DNA of 64,000 bases, taken from NCBI GenBank assembly GCA_937995335.1, contig CALKIH010000041.1, forward strand, positions 62,001 through 126,000. Direction: 5' to 3'. This DNA is from UBA2357 sp002344625. Its GTDB lineage: Bacteria > Pseudomonadota > Gammaproteobacteria > Burkholderiales > Rhodocyclaceae. Under the pieces are notes generated by a model. That model was given only the letters and a program-made list of their open reading frames with translations, was not told where the DNA came from and did no database searches. Both the position numbers and the translations under genes were made by a program. Positions 1-9,140 of the stretch are shown piece by piece (position 1 is the first letter of the stretch; the number at the start of each line of letters is the position of its first letter).

Positions 1-1553
1 GCCTGCCAATACTCTGAGCTCTCGAAGAAGCTCGCGGCAATGCCGATCGCGGCAAGGTACACCTCGCCATTACGCGCCCCAGCCGGGGCGCATTGGGCCG
101 CTCGAAACTTGTTTACCCATGTACGCAGCCCTGCACTATCGGGCAAGCGCCCGAACGCACCACGGTAGAAGTCGATCACTGCATACACTTCGGGGCGACT
201 CGGCGTCGTGCCCACCTCACGCAGTATGTATGCCGCGAATTCCGGCGAGAACATGAAACTGTTCAACACCATTTCGCGCGTCAGCCCCGTGCCCAACTGG
301 CTCATCCAATAGGCACGCCCTGCACTGTCGGCCGGCCGGTCAAAGAACGTGGAATAAAGCGAGTCAATGTAGGCGCCATCGTCAAGAGCACGATTGACGT
401 ATTCTGGACTCACGAAGAAATAGTTGGCCATGGCCATGAAGACCTCTCCGACATCCCCCCCCAAAGCCTGCAGCCGCGTCGCCTCGCCGTACCAGAACTC
501 ACGCCCTCCGTTATCCGGCGTACGCGCGAGAACGCTCAGGTAGTAGTGGTCGATCACCCGGTTGATTGCGCCCCAGTTGCGCGCTGGCGCAAGCAGATCC
601 AGTTTCAGATTGCTGCCCGTGGCCCCCACCGTACGTGTCACACTCCCACCGAACTCACTCGACTCGAACGTCACCCGCAGCTCACCGCCCAGCAAGTAGG
701 GCACGGCGTAGCCACCTGAAACGCTAGTCGCGGTGTGGTATACGCCGCCCGCAATGCGCACAGACACTCCCCCCACGCCCTCACCTACATCGTACAGCCC
801 GTTACGGTTCGCATCCCGAAACACGACACCAGTCAACAACGGTCCCGCCGTGCCGCCACTATCCGCCAACTTCTGCGTCACCATCACCGCGTTGTAATTG
901 CTACCGTTCGTAAAGTATCTCCCCTCGACAGTAGCAATCCCCACTTCAGTAAATCGATCGTTCAACAGGTTTTGCCGGTGGCCCGTTGTACTTTTGAACA
1001 AGCCTTCATGCATCGTACGTATGTAGGCAACAACGTCCGGCACACCCGTCGTACCACGCCAGGCGATGTTCTCCCCCCAAGCCCAGTCGCCCGATAACGG
1101 ATATCCCGCAGCAGTCATCCGGTCCCCAGCATCACTACCATTCACCCCTACATGCGAGAACTGATCAACGTTCAGCATCCATTGGCTATGGCCACGCGCG
1201 GCAGCGATCAAATACTGATTGAACGCCAAAGGCTGCTTCGCCGCGGCCGAAATACCACCGCGCGAAAGACCCTCGTTCAGGCCGATCCCAAACCGCGCTG
1301 CTTCGGCCGCCGGGTCCGCGCGCGCCCGATTGATCAGTTCCAGCAGCAATTGCTCATAGGCAGTGGGCTCTCCATGCGAGAAAGCAATACTTTCACCTGG
1401 CCCTGCCAAAGCACGCTTAGGGGGTGATAGCACCTGCCCGAAGCCCTCTGCGCCATGATCGGGCTCACCTAAGTCGCCTATCGTCGCCACTGCCACGGGC
1501 GCCGCCATAAGCAGATGCGCTACCGCGACACCAAATATTGTGACTCGCCTCAT
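1..1553 (-). CDS. Secreted CAP-domain protein with DUF4214 C-terminal module (3' end outside window)
   Basis: The reading frame starts at ATG 1553 and runs open to the left edge (517 codons), so the C-terminus is missing. It begins with a signal peptide (MRRVTIFGVAVAHLLMAAPV). A CAP/SCP-like domain follows: LLELINRARADP near residue 70, the segment GENIAWRG, and GHRQNLLNDRFTEVGIA, which is the typical CAP signature. Next comes a short Ca-loop-like SdrD/Cna-B type domain (FRDANRNGLYDVGEGV). From about position 565 down to 1 there are DUF4214 units with the signature R-x-PD-x-GG-x-x-W (LARTPDNGGREFW, FDRPADSAGRAYW, FGRLPDSAGLRTW). The same tail occurs in the genes at 24140 and 29002. CAP proteins are secreted and of varied function, so the role is unknown; a surface location is inferred. 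Confidence 0.85.
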   Translation of the reverse strand, partial: MRRVTIFGVAVAHLLMAAPVAVATIGDLGEPDHGAEGFGQVLSPPKRALAGPGESIAFSHGEPTAYEQLLLELINRARADPAAEAARFGIGLNEGLSRGGISAAAKQPLAFNQYLIAAARGHSQWMLNVDQFSHVGVNGSDAGDRMTAAGYPLSGDWAWGENIAWRGTTGVPDVVAYIRTMHEGLFKSTTGHRQNLLNDRFTEVGIATVEGRYFTNGSNYNAVMVTQKLADSGGTAGPLLTGVVFRDANRNGLYDVGEGVGGVSVRIAGGVYHTATSVSGGYAVPYLLGGELRVTFESSEFGGSVTRTVGATGSNLKLDLLAPARNWGAINRVIDHYYLSVLARTPDNGGREFWYGEATRLQALGGDVGEVFMAMANYFFVSPEYVNRALDDGAYIDSLYSTFFDRPADSAGRAYWMSQLGTGLTREMVLNSFMFSPEFAAYILREVGTTPSRPEVYAVIDFYRGAFGRLPDSAGLRTWVNKFRAAQCAPAGARNGEVYLAAIGIAASFFESSEYWQ

Positions 1554-1887
1554 CCTGCCCTCACACGACTCTCGCCTGATCCACAACCTAACAACTGACA
1601 CCCCTCCGCCCCCCTGAACATGCTCCCCTTGCAGGCAGCCAACCGTCAGAGAAACCATTCCTCAGGGAATGAGCATCACATAGTACTCCCACTCCCGATG
1701 ACCATGATCTACGGAAGTACTGGTCACTCTCTGGGACATACTTTCCTACGCACTTGCCGGTTTGAGATAGCACCGCCCTGCCCGAAGAAACACGGAGATC
1801 GAAACGCTGACTCTGGTGATGGCGCCGAGCCTCCCATAGTCAAGCACACCACGCTGTGAAGACCGAGCGTTCTTTCATGTTGCCTCT
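1554..1887. other. Intergenic region, no gene seen
   Basis: 334 bp between the CAP gene and the GtrA gene. Short frames on both strands lack protein-like composition and a ribosome site. A weak sigma-54-like sequence on the minus strand (GG-N10-GC, complement of about 1630-1646) lies about 80 nt upstream of the CAP start, but it matches the consensus poorly outside the GG and TGC core. No terminator is visible. Confidence 0.5.
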
Positions 1888-2325
1888 TTAGGCCTTACCT
1901 TCCATAATCTTCTTGCTGAATTTAAATTTCAAGAGCGCGAAAGCGACTACATTCATTACCTGGATCACGATAAAATTAAAATCGAAATACTTTACGAGAG
2001 CAGTGTAAACCACCCAGTCGACAACTCTAAACATAATTATTCCGGAAAAGAATAACCAGAACTGCATAATTCTTGATTTTCCCCCGGTGCTTTCGAAAAC
2101 AAACCAGGAGCACATGAAAAAATTCACGGTCACTTGAAAAACCAATACAAGCGCGTATGCCAGAGCAGCGTCCCAATGAAATATCGAAACAAGCGCATAA
2201 TTTAGCGGAATCGCCAGAAGCACCGCTGGCACCCCTGCAGCGAGAAACTTGGTAAGCTTGCGCCCATCGCGAATCATCAGTGGATCAATGAGTGCGCTGG
2301 AGCGCTTTAGTTGCCAAATCGACAT
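1888..2325 (-). CDS. GtrA-like small membrane protein
   Basis: 145 aa with four hydrophobic segments (around residues 25-48, 54-75, 85-105 and 115-135), the layout and length of the GtrA/DPMS family. GtrA proteins are thought to move or help flip undecaprenyl-phosphate-linked sugars made by a partner GT2. The start overlaps the end of the preceding GT2 gene by 41 nt, and GGGCAGGA sits directly before the ATG, so the two are probably translationally coupled and act as a pair. The base composition is AT-rich compared with the 10-45 kb part of the window. The family call is firm; the sugar is unknown. Confidence 0.85.
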   Translation of the reverse strand: MSIWQLKRSSALIDPLMIRDGRKLTKFLAAGVPAVLLAIPLNYALVSIFHWDAALAYALVLVFQVTVNFFMCSWFVFESTGGKSRIMQFWLFFSGIIMFRVVDWVVYTALVKYFDFNFIVIQVMNVVAFALLKFKFSKKIMEGKA

Positions 2326-3274
2326 TCCTGCCCTGACTCCGTCTTTGTTGGTACAAAGTTTCTTCAGTAATACGCCGCTGTGCTTTTAACATCTCGCTAA
2401 TGACACCGAGTGCCAAAAGCAAGGCTCCAACAATCGTGCATACCGCCAAAAGAATCAGTGACGGAACGTACGTCCGGTTTGGAAGGTGCTCATCAAACCA
2501 GTAAATCAAATAAAGAAAACGAATTCCCAGAAACAACGCTCCCACAAGAAAGGGAGCAGCCAGAAATCCAAAAAAACGCCCCGGGCGATAGAGGCCAAAC
2601 ATCACCACCATAGTCAGTCCAGATTTTTTGATGTACTGGGGGATGCTTGTAAACAGTCTTGACTCGCGAGTTTTCGGATTAACCCTGATGTCGACTGAGG
2701 TCACTCGCAAACCGGAATTCCCCGCCTGGATCAAGGTTTCCATGCAATACGAAAAACGCGAGTGGATGAATATGCGTTGACATGTCTCACGGCTGAAAGC
2801 GCGAAACCCAGATGCAGCATCCCGGACCGTAGTCTTGGAAATCTGCCTCAGCGTCCAACTCCCGAGCAATTGCAGAATTTTCTTGATCGGCGAAAACTCT
2901 GGATGGTCGACGATCGGTCGACAGCCGACGACCATATCCGCTTCGTTACGCAGAACCGGCTCCACCAGTTTGGCAATGTCTGCACCACAGTACTGGTTAT
3001 CCGCATCTGTGTTGACCACGATGTCTGCGCCTTGAGCCAGCGCGTATTCGACGCCTCGACGAAAAGCAGTAGCCAAGCCCCGGTTGCTCCCCAGACTTAT
3101 GACATGTTCAACACCAAGCTGGCGGGCGATCTCTACGGTCTTGTCGGTGCTACCGTCATCAATGACCATGAATTCAATGACATCTATACCCGGAATAGCC
3201 CGTGGCAGATCTGCCACGGTCTCAGGCAGTGTGTTCTCTTCATTCAAGCACGGAATTTGAATAATCAGCTTCAT
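2285..3274 (-). CDS. Family 2 glycosyltransferase with C-terminal membrane helices (polyprenyl-phosphate sugar transferase type)
   Basis: 329 aa. The GT-A domain (residues 1-220) has the opening IQIPCLNEENTLPETV, the nucleotide-binding MVIDDGSTDKT and the metal-binding NTDADNQY (DxD type). Two hydrophobic segments follow (about 235-260 and 270-300). This is the architecture of dolichyl/undecaprenyl-phosphate sugar synthases such as DPM1 and GtrB. With GtrA immediately downstream it probably makes a lipid-linked monosaccharide for transfer outside the cytoplasm, perhaps by the GT-C protein at 6354. The start overlaps the preceding gene by 35 nt. Confidence 0.88.
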   Translation of the reverse strand: MKLIIQIPCLNEENTLPETVADLPRAIPGIDVIEFMVIDDGSTDKTVEIARQLGVEHVISLGSNRGLATAFRRGVEYALAQGADIVVNTDADNQYCGADIAKLVEPVLRNEADMVVGCRPIVDHPEFSPIKKILQLLGSWTLRQISKTTVRDAASGFRAFSRETCQRIFIHSRFSYCMETLIQAGNSGLRVTSVDIRVNPKTRESRLFTSIPQYIKKSGLTMVVMFGLYRPGRFFGFLAAPFLVGALFLGIRFLYLIYWFDEHLPNRTYVPSLILLAVCTIVGALLLALGVISEMLKAQRRITEETLYQQRRSQGRNVDLATKALQRTH

Positions 3275-4886
3275 AAACCATATCCAGTTTGTATTCTGTT
3301 GTTATCGTCAATACCCCATCATCCCATGACCGTTTTTCGCCAACGGTTACCTGGGTGTCGGCTAAAGAGAAATCCTCTGCATGAAACGAATCGGCGCTGG
3401 CCACATGTCGTTTAGACGCCCGTGGTGCACGCATGGCTTCTGCCCCTTGGGGCATCTCGATCCGATCGACGACACGAACGCTATTCTTCCCAAACACGAT
3501 GACCCGTTGATAGGCATATACCGGTCCCGATTTTGCCTTGAAGATGAGCTTCTCCTTGAGCAGCGCAATGATTCGGCGGCCCATTAAAATGCTCAAGACT
3601 CTCAAGACAAAATGCTTGAAGGGGGTGCTCGTGTTAGCTCGGTGAGGTGTGAGACGTCCCTGCACAGCAACACGTGCGCCGTCAACCTCCAGTTTCCAGA
3701 AATCTCCCCACCAATGGCTGACCCACGTCGTATTACCGTCCGTAACGCACCAACCGAAATCGGAGATGTGCTGCCCGGAGAACCAGACAGAAAACACACC
3801 TCCTTTCTGGCCACTAACGAGTGCCGACCCACCCGCCGGCGCGTCGTCGTACAGGGCATGCCCACAACCTTTGAACATCCGCGTCTGCAAATTGACGTTA
3901 TTGCGCGCGGGGGTTGTCCAACTCGCTGCAGCGGCGAGCAACGGTAAGGCTCGAAACAGCGAATGACCAACATAGTGGCAAAAATAGCGATCGTCGATCG
4001 CATGGAGAAAGTGGCCCGGTTCCGACAGGTTCTCGAATACACGAATCAGCACGAGCGCGGCAGCTTCGCTGCGATCCGGACACTCAAGAAAACGAGCGAT
4101 GCCATACGGGACAATATAATCGGTGTTTCTTGCATTGTGCATCCCCGCTCCTCGACATGGGAGCTTGACAAAACACTGAATAAAATCAAGTGCTCGGACC
4201 GCTGACTCACGGAACCTAGCGTCGCCTGTCGCATCGTAGGCATCCCACAGGCAGTCAATGGTTACGGAAAGATAACCCAGGTCAGGTCCGCCATATTCCA
4301 TGTACCAGCCTTCGTCATGCTGACATCTCAACGTCCGTTCGCAGAGCTGACTGAGCTCGCTGGCCCCCACGAGCTCAGGGGCTACTTTGCGCAATATGCA
4401 CAATGCTGCGGTGCCCGCCACCTGTTGGTTGCTTGCCTGTCCCTCGAAGCGTGACAGTAGCTGCCTAGCGGCGACTTCAAGCCCATCACGCACAACCGCT
4501 ATGTTGACGACACCGGCATCAACCAACTTGACCACCGCCAGGGTCGAAAAAGCAAGGGGAGGATAGCCCTCCTCCCACGGGTAGTACTCTTCAAACGCCC
4601 GAAATCTAATCGCCCGAGCATTCCAGAACTTCGCGCTCGCTATTGCGATTGTAGACAATCCGGGAAAGAGCTCCCTCCACTGTGGCATGGTCAGCGCACA
4701 ACACAACGCATACCCCCCCTGTTGGAGGATGATGGAGGAAAAATCCCTGATCTTGTAGTGCCACCAGTTGCGGTCGAACGAGCCGTACTCCGCTGCGCTG
4801 GCATCTCGGCAAGCCTGCGTTAGAAGCCGGGGTATCAGTTGTCCACAAAAGTTCGTAAGCTGATCGTGAATCCGTGCAAGCGTCAT
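3240..4886 (-). CDS. Protein of probable alpha/alpha-toroid fold, polysaccharide lyase/epimerase-like (function unknown)
   Basis: 548 aa, no signal peptide or membrane helix. Residues about 40-330 are regular helical hairpins rich in Trp, Tyr and His (NWWHYKIRDFSS, EEYYPWEEGYPP, EGWYMEYGGPDLGYLS, RNTDYIVPYGIARFLE, FCHYVGHSLFRALPLL). This resembles the toroids of heparinase II/III-like lyases and glucuronyl C5-epimerases. The C-terminal third (about 340-548) looks beta-rich (GGSALVSGQKGGVFSVWFSGQHISDFG... in shorter runs). No catalytic residue can be assigned with confidence. It overlaps the FrhB-like gene by 4 nt upstream and the GT2 gene by 35 nt downstream, so it is in the same operon. If it is a lyase, the lack of a signal peptide is unusual and suggests a cytoplasmic role. 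Confidence 0.6.
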   Translation of the reverse strand: MTLARIHDQLTNFCGQLIPRLLTQACRDASAAEYGSFDRNWWHYKIRDFSSIILQQGGYALCCALTMPQWRELFPGLSTIAIASAKFWNARAIRFRAFEEYYPWEEGYPPLAFSTLAVVKLVDAGVVNIAVVRDGLEVAARQLLSRFEGQASNQQVAGTAALCILRKVAPELVGASELSQLCERTLRCQHDEGWYMEYGGPDLGYLSVTIDCLWDAYDATGDARFRESAVRALDFIQCFVKLPCRGAGMHNARNTDYIVPYGIARFLECPDRSEAAALVLIRVFENLSEPGHFLHAIDDRYFCHYVGHSLFRALPLLAAAASWTTPARNNVNLQTRMFKGCGHALYDDAPAGGSALVSGQKGGVFSVWFSGQHISDFGWCVTDGNTTWVSHWWGDFWKLEVDGARVAVQGRLTPHRANTSTPFKHFVLRVLSILMGRRIIALLKEKLIFKAKSGPVYAYQRVIVFGKNSVRVVDRIEMPQGAEAMRAPRASKRHVASADSFHAEDFSLADTQVTVGEKRSWDDGVLTITTEYKLDMVYEADYSNSVLE

Positions 4887-6214
4887 GGTTTGATCACCAC
4901 ATCAAAGCCCTTCAGGCCCTTTCGCTTGGTCGGCTTGCTTGCCGTTTTCCAGCTCAGACGTAGAAAATTAAACAGCGGCCCGATGATAGACTCCGGAAGA
5001 CGCGCAACACAGAAACGTGCTAAACGCGTCCGTCCCACGGCAAAAAGCGTACTGATGACGATTTCGACACAGATGCGGGAAAAGGGTATCTGCGCCGGTC
5101 GATAGCCATAATCAGGTGCCATGCGCCCGGTTAAGCTGCGCCATCGATTACGCAGATGGCCACCGCGTTTCTTAAAATCGAGCATGTGTCCGTGCATGTC
5201 TGCCGCCTTTAATGCATCGATCTCCTGTAGATCGAGCAGACCAGCCTGAATCATCTCCTGAATAATCGCCTCCATTTTCTTGCTTCGGGTTACCACCACC
5301 GAATGCCCCCCTCCCTGAGCCTCGAAAACAGGAGACCAAGCATCACCAACCGCCAAATCGGAAAACTCGTTCGCAAAATCCATGCTTTGAAGACTGGTCT
5401 GAGTCACAAAGAACGGAATCAAAAAATTATAGTAAATTTTCGGCGTCCGAATTACTCGCCCACTCTCCGTACAGATTTCGAGATATCCCGGCCATTCACC
5501 GGCACGCCATTTGAGACTGGTGACCCGGTCTGTATCGGGAACACGCTTCGACTGAAGATAACAGTCAATGGCCGCCGGATACAGCGCCGTTCCCGTATAG
5601 GGACCAAGAACATATTTTATCTGCTGCGCTGGAGCAAAGCCTTCAAGCTGCAGACGTCTAAGCGCCGCGGACTGTTCCGGCAGACACGTGATCGCATAAG
5701 CTTTGCCCTGATCCAACTCTCGCAGCATGTCGAGCATGGCAACCGGTATATAGACGGACTGCGCCGCGGCAATGACCTCTTCGCGCGTCTGCGCGATTAC
5801 GGCACGTGCCTTCTTCGCTGTCGGAACCCCTTGACGTGCCACGATTACCCCATCGACTCTTCCGCTTTCCAGCAGATAAATTAGCGTCTGGGTCAATATC
5901 CCACCTGATGCGCCATGTTGACGAATAATTTCGTCGGCGGCAAAACCAGTCCTGACTTTAATGCTATAACCAGTCAGCCAACTTTGCGGATACTGTTCGT
6001 AATGCTCTCGATATAATGCGGGATAGTCGATCCCTCGGCCCGGGCAGATTCGCTCTAGGAAGTTCGGAAAGATAACATCTTCAGGCAAGTGGGGCACTGG
6101 CCCCAATGGAGTATCCTCCATATACGCACCCCGAGATTCAACGAGGGCAACACAGGCACCACATCCAGTGCACGATCCGGATTTAATCACATCCTCTACC
6201 AGCGAGCGGCTCAT
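4883..6214 (-). CDS. FrhB-type coenzyme F420 hydrogenase/dehydrogenase beta-subunit family protein
   Basis: 443 aa. It opens with an iron-sulfur motif (SGSCTGCGACVALVE; C-x2-C-x2-C) followed by a CP pair near residue 57, then the FrhB core with the loop RQHGASGGILTQTLIYLLE near residue 100 and the C-terminal segment SDLAVGDAWSP. The family comprises flavin- and Fe-S-dependent oxidoreductases. Members in polysaccharide loci of organisms without F420 are known, but their reaction is mostly undefined. The neighbours suggest a redox step on a sugar or lipid-linked intermediate; this is inference. Its stop overlaps the start of the next gene by 4 nt. Confidence 0.85.
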   Translation of the reverse strand: MSRSLVEDVIKSGSCTGCGACVALVESRGAYMEDTPLGPVPHLPEDVIFPNFLERICPGRGIDYPALYREHYEQYPQSWLTGYSIKVRTGFAADEIIRQHGASGGILTQTLIYLLESGRVDGVIVARQGVPTAKKARAVIAQTREEVIAAAQSVYIPVAMLDMLRELDQGKAYAITCLPEQSAALRRLQLEGFAPAQQIKYVLGPYTGTALYPAAIDCYLQSKRVPDTDRVTSLKWRAGEWPGYLEICTESGRVIRTPKIYYNFLIPFFVTQTSLQSMDFANEFSDLAVGDAWSPVFEAQGGGHSVVVTRSKKMEAIIQEMIQAGLLDLQEIDALKAADMHGHMLDFKKRGGHLRNRWRSLTGRMAPDYGYRPAQIPFSRICVEIVISTLFAVGRTRLARFCVARLPESIIGPLFNFLRLSWKTASKPTKRKGLKGFDVVIKP

Positions 6215-6353
6215 AAATAACTTGTCCTGTTACTGCCTTGGCACTTTGAATGATCTATCTTTCCAACTGAAAGATTCCGATCAAGCACGCAGCCAAGTCC
6301 AATTTTTCTGCATATACGTGCATTTCGGAAACACTCGTATCAATCGCACGATT

Positions 6354-8519
6354 TCAGTCGTGAATTAAGTCGATAGAGTGTAATGCAATCCCCAAAACCC
6401 TCTGGTCGGGCGCCCCAGCCAGCTTATTAGGAGAGGTTGCACTGGGGACTTTAATGACAACCTCGCTCACCCTCTCAGAGCCATCTAACCGCACCCTGAA
6501 ATTAAAGGGGCCTGGGTTCGAATATATTTGATTACCGATGGAATCAGCGCTCTTCTGCCCCCGCACCTCAAAATCAACCTCGACAGGGCGCTGGCTTGAT
6601 GCACCAAAAACACCAAACCCAATTTCTGCGTAACAAGCCACTCGACTGCATTGATCGGGCACAGGCAGTAAGAGTACCGCCGCTTCGCTCGACCAAATAT
6701 GAGCAGCCTCCATACCATGCCACCCTTGGCGCAGCACGCGCCCCAGTCCTGCTGATCTATCTGCCACATTCAGTGGGTAGATCTCCGCATCCTGGGTCCC
6801 CCTGACCCATTCGTGACTTTCCCTCACCCACAACAAAGGCCCACCGCGTGGGCTAACAGCCGCCACGTACGCTTCGACTTCGAACTCTTTGTTGACATTG
6901 CTGCTGTAAGAAAACAGCGGGCCATCACACTCTCCTTGTGCCCAACGTTTAGGCTCAACGCGTTGATACCTGTAATCAAAGAGCTGAAAGCCGAAATCAA
7001 ACCAGAAAACGTGTCTGTAATAACTATCTATTCCAGAGAAATCGAAACCCACACAGGCGCCTGGCACAACGTTCTCTCGCACATAAGTAGCCACCTCCCA
7101 ACGCTGACTGGCTTCCAGCGCGGCTTTCTCGTGCCAGGCAATTTGAAGGTATCCACAGGCAACAAATAAGATCCATATAAGAAATCTGCCGAAAATGCGA
7201 CCCGCCACCACGATGGTCAGAACAACGGCAATGCCGTACACCAGCCACCACCAGACACCTTGCCCGCGTATATAAAAATCCTGCCAAAAAGCCGGGATGT
7301 TAAAGCGAGCAGTGTGGCTGTAATCACTAATTCCGAACGAAAGCAAGGTGGCCGCACCAATCGCGACGAGTATTGCTCGCAAGGCACTTACACGAGTAAA
7401 ACATAAGGCACCGACAAGCAGAGTCGGGGCAATCACACCTTCGACATACCGGCCGTACATCCAATGGTCGATACGAACTGCATTGGGATCCGAAGCAAAA
7501 AACAGTACAGAAAGAACGAGCACACCAAGCAATGAAAGAAGCAAGAAAATATGCACTATCCAGTCTTGCGCGGGGCCAAACATGGCGCTGCGCGACCGTA
7601 AGGCCGTCAATATCTTGGCAGCCCCCACCTCCACACCGATCCAGAATAGCCCGGCCGTCCCAAGGACGAGATAGAAAAGATGCCCTCCACTTCGGGCAAC
7701 AACGTCAGTAATGCCATCAATTGTAGTTAATGGTGTCAAGAGCCTAAAGAGGCTCGGATAGTGAAGAGCCGGATCTCCGCCAATTGTCATACGATCGTAC
7801 AACCAAGGCTGGAAACCATATTTGTACAACGCAACCCCGGTGGCCACTGTCACAATATACGCGGACACAAAAAAAACCGAGCGTCGTAGCAACGAAAGGA
7901 TAAACGCACTGATCAACCCGGCTACTATGACTACCACGCCAGTTGGATGTATCCAATACAGGAATGAAATCAATAATGAAAATGTAAAAAAGCTGAACCT
8001 TGAGTTCAGCAGTGATTTTCGTAGGAAAAAGACAGACCACACGAATACTGATGCAAATGCAAGTTGTGCAAACGCGTACCCCGCCATCACAACCCACATA
8101 GGATATGCCGATACGATTAATATCGAAGACAGTCGATCGAACGAGCTAGTTACAGGAACCAGTTGTGCGTGGGCCAAGCGCCAGACGCCGAGCGTCAGGG
8201 CTAAAAACAATACTGCATTCACAATTCTAACATAGAGCCAAACGTGTTCCGGATCAGCTCCAAAAAGAAAAGCCGGACTAATAAAAATAGAGTAGCCCGC
8301 TGAGTAACTGCTCGCCAAGTCGTTCGAGTACCCGGCTATCGCAGCGGAGTTCGCAAGATAGCTCCCCTCATCTGCATGAATCATTGGCCCCGAAATGTAG
8401 TAGTTCAATATAAAAACTACGCATGTAAATGCCAATAAGAACAGAATTACACAATAATCAAAATGAGCGTTCGACTGCATTTTACCGTCCGCACTTTCAA
8501 CCATCACGACCTTGCTCAT
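6354..8519 (-). CDS. Large multi-spanning membrane protein, probable GT-C type glycosyltransferase
   Basis: 721 aa. It has about ten to twelve hydrophobic segments between residues 20 and 450 and then a soluble, beta-rich C-terminal region. The first extracytoplasmic loop holds an acidic pair (GPMIHADEGSY), in the position of the catalytic acidic motif of GT-C enzymes that use polyprenyl-phosphate sugars. It may use the donor made by the GT2/GtrA pair downstream in the same direction. The GC content is low and AT-rich runs are common (for example about 7981-8040 and 8401-8460). A 139-bp gap separates it from the FrhB-like gene. Confidence 0.7.
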   Translation of the reverse strand: MSKVVMVESADGKMQSNAHFDYCVILFLLAFTCVVFILNYYISGPMIHADEGSYLANSAAIAGYSNDLASSYSAGYSIFISPAFLFGADPEHVWLYVRIVNAVLFLALTLGVWRLAHAQLVPVTSSFDRLSSILIVSAYPMWVVMAGYAFAQLAFASVFVWSVFFLRKSLLNSRFSFFTFSLLISFLYWIHPTGVVVIVAGLISAFILSLLRRSVFFVSAYIVTVATGVALYKYGFQPWLYDRMTIGGDPALHYPSLFRLLTPLTTIDGITDVVARSGGHLFYLVLGTAGLFWIGVEVGAAKILTALRSRSAMFGPAQDWIVHIFLLLSLLGVLVLSVLFFASDPNAVRIDHWMYGRYVEGVIAPTLLVGALCFTRVSALRAILVAIGAATLLSFGISDYSHTARFNIPAFWQDFYIRGQGVWWWLVYGIAVVLTIVVAGRIFGRFLIWILFVACGYLQIAWHEKAALEASQRWEVATYVRENVVPGACVGFDFSGIDSYYRHVFWFDFGFQLFDYRYQRVEPKRWAQGECDGPLFSYSSNVNKEFEVEAYVAAVSPRGGPLLWVRESHEWVRGTQDAEIYPLNVADRSAGLGRVLRQGWHGMEAAHIWSSEAAVLLLPVPDQCSRVACYAEIGFGVFGASSQRPVEVDFEVRGQKSADSIGNQIYSNPGPFNFRVRLDGSERVSEVVIKVPSATSPNKLAGAPDQRVLGIALHSIDLIHD

Positions 8520-9140
8520 CTGCTTACCTTATTCTCTATCGGGATGAAATCCAGGGCTACTTCTACGGATATGTCGTTGCCCCATAACCATAAGATTCTC
8601 AGTTCATGCTTTGCCGAACACCACTGCTGGCAACAAATAGATTTATGTAGGTTTACCAGCCTTCGTTCTCGAACGAGCACCGGAAGCCGAAAAATTGGCG
8701 GCTGCGGCCCGGGATTCATAAGTTTCGGGGCTGACACAGCACGCCACATCGACCGAGCGAATTGCCACGATCGCAATCAGTGCTGCATCCCTAGCGGAAA
8801 AGCGGTCCTGGCTAAACAACCAATCTCGCTTGATGGATATGCGGTTCTATCGAATAACTTAACACAAGCCACACACGTAACAAAAGTTCGGTCGGGCGTA
8901 CGCAAATCCGTGTCTTCACGAGAAATGCATTCGGCAGACGAGCCACAACAAGTCTATACACATTGTTGCCCGTAGATTTAGCCTCACTGGATGATTGGTG
9001 TGCTATTCATTATGGTTCTAATAGCGTAGATCGAATGAACTTGTCTTCATGCACGCTCTAGTGTGGTCAAGCTTAAATCCGACAGTTCTGTGCAGCCTTT
9101 TCCGGAACACTTGTGTTATATCGTCGAACCTCCCAGGCCC
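8520..9140. other. 620-bp gap within the minus-strand glycan locus
   Basis: No convincing gene. A minus-strand frame at 8516-8776 (86 codons) ends in an ATGA overlap with the start of the membrane protein at 8519. It has a moderately protein-like end (ELRILWLWGNDISVEVAL) but no recognisable family, and it could be the remains of a deleted gene. The rest has stops in all frames. The gap coincides with the change from AT-rich (left) to GC-rich (right) sequence and may carry the promoter for the left block; no clear -35/-10 pair was found. Confidence 0.45.

Noticed and set aside
93..1427. Plus-strand open frames opposite the CAP gene
   Set aside because: The minus-strand frame is open for 517 codons and encodes clear CAP and DUF4214 motifs; the plus frames are its shadow.
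8463..8975. Plus-strand frame of 170 codons in the 620-bp gap
   Set aside because: It starts inside the membrane-protein gene, has no ribosome site and no protein-like pattern.
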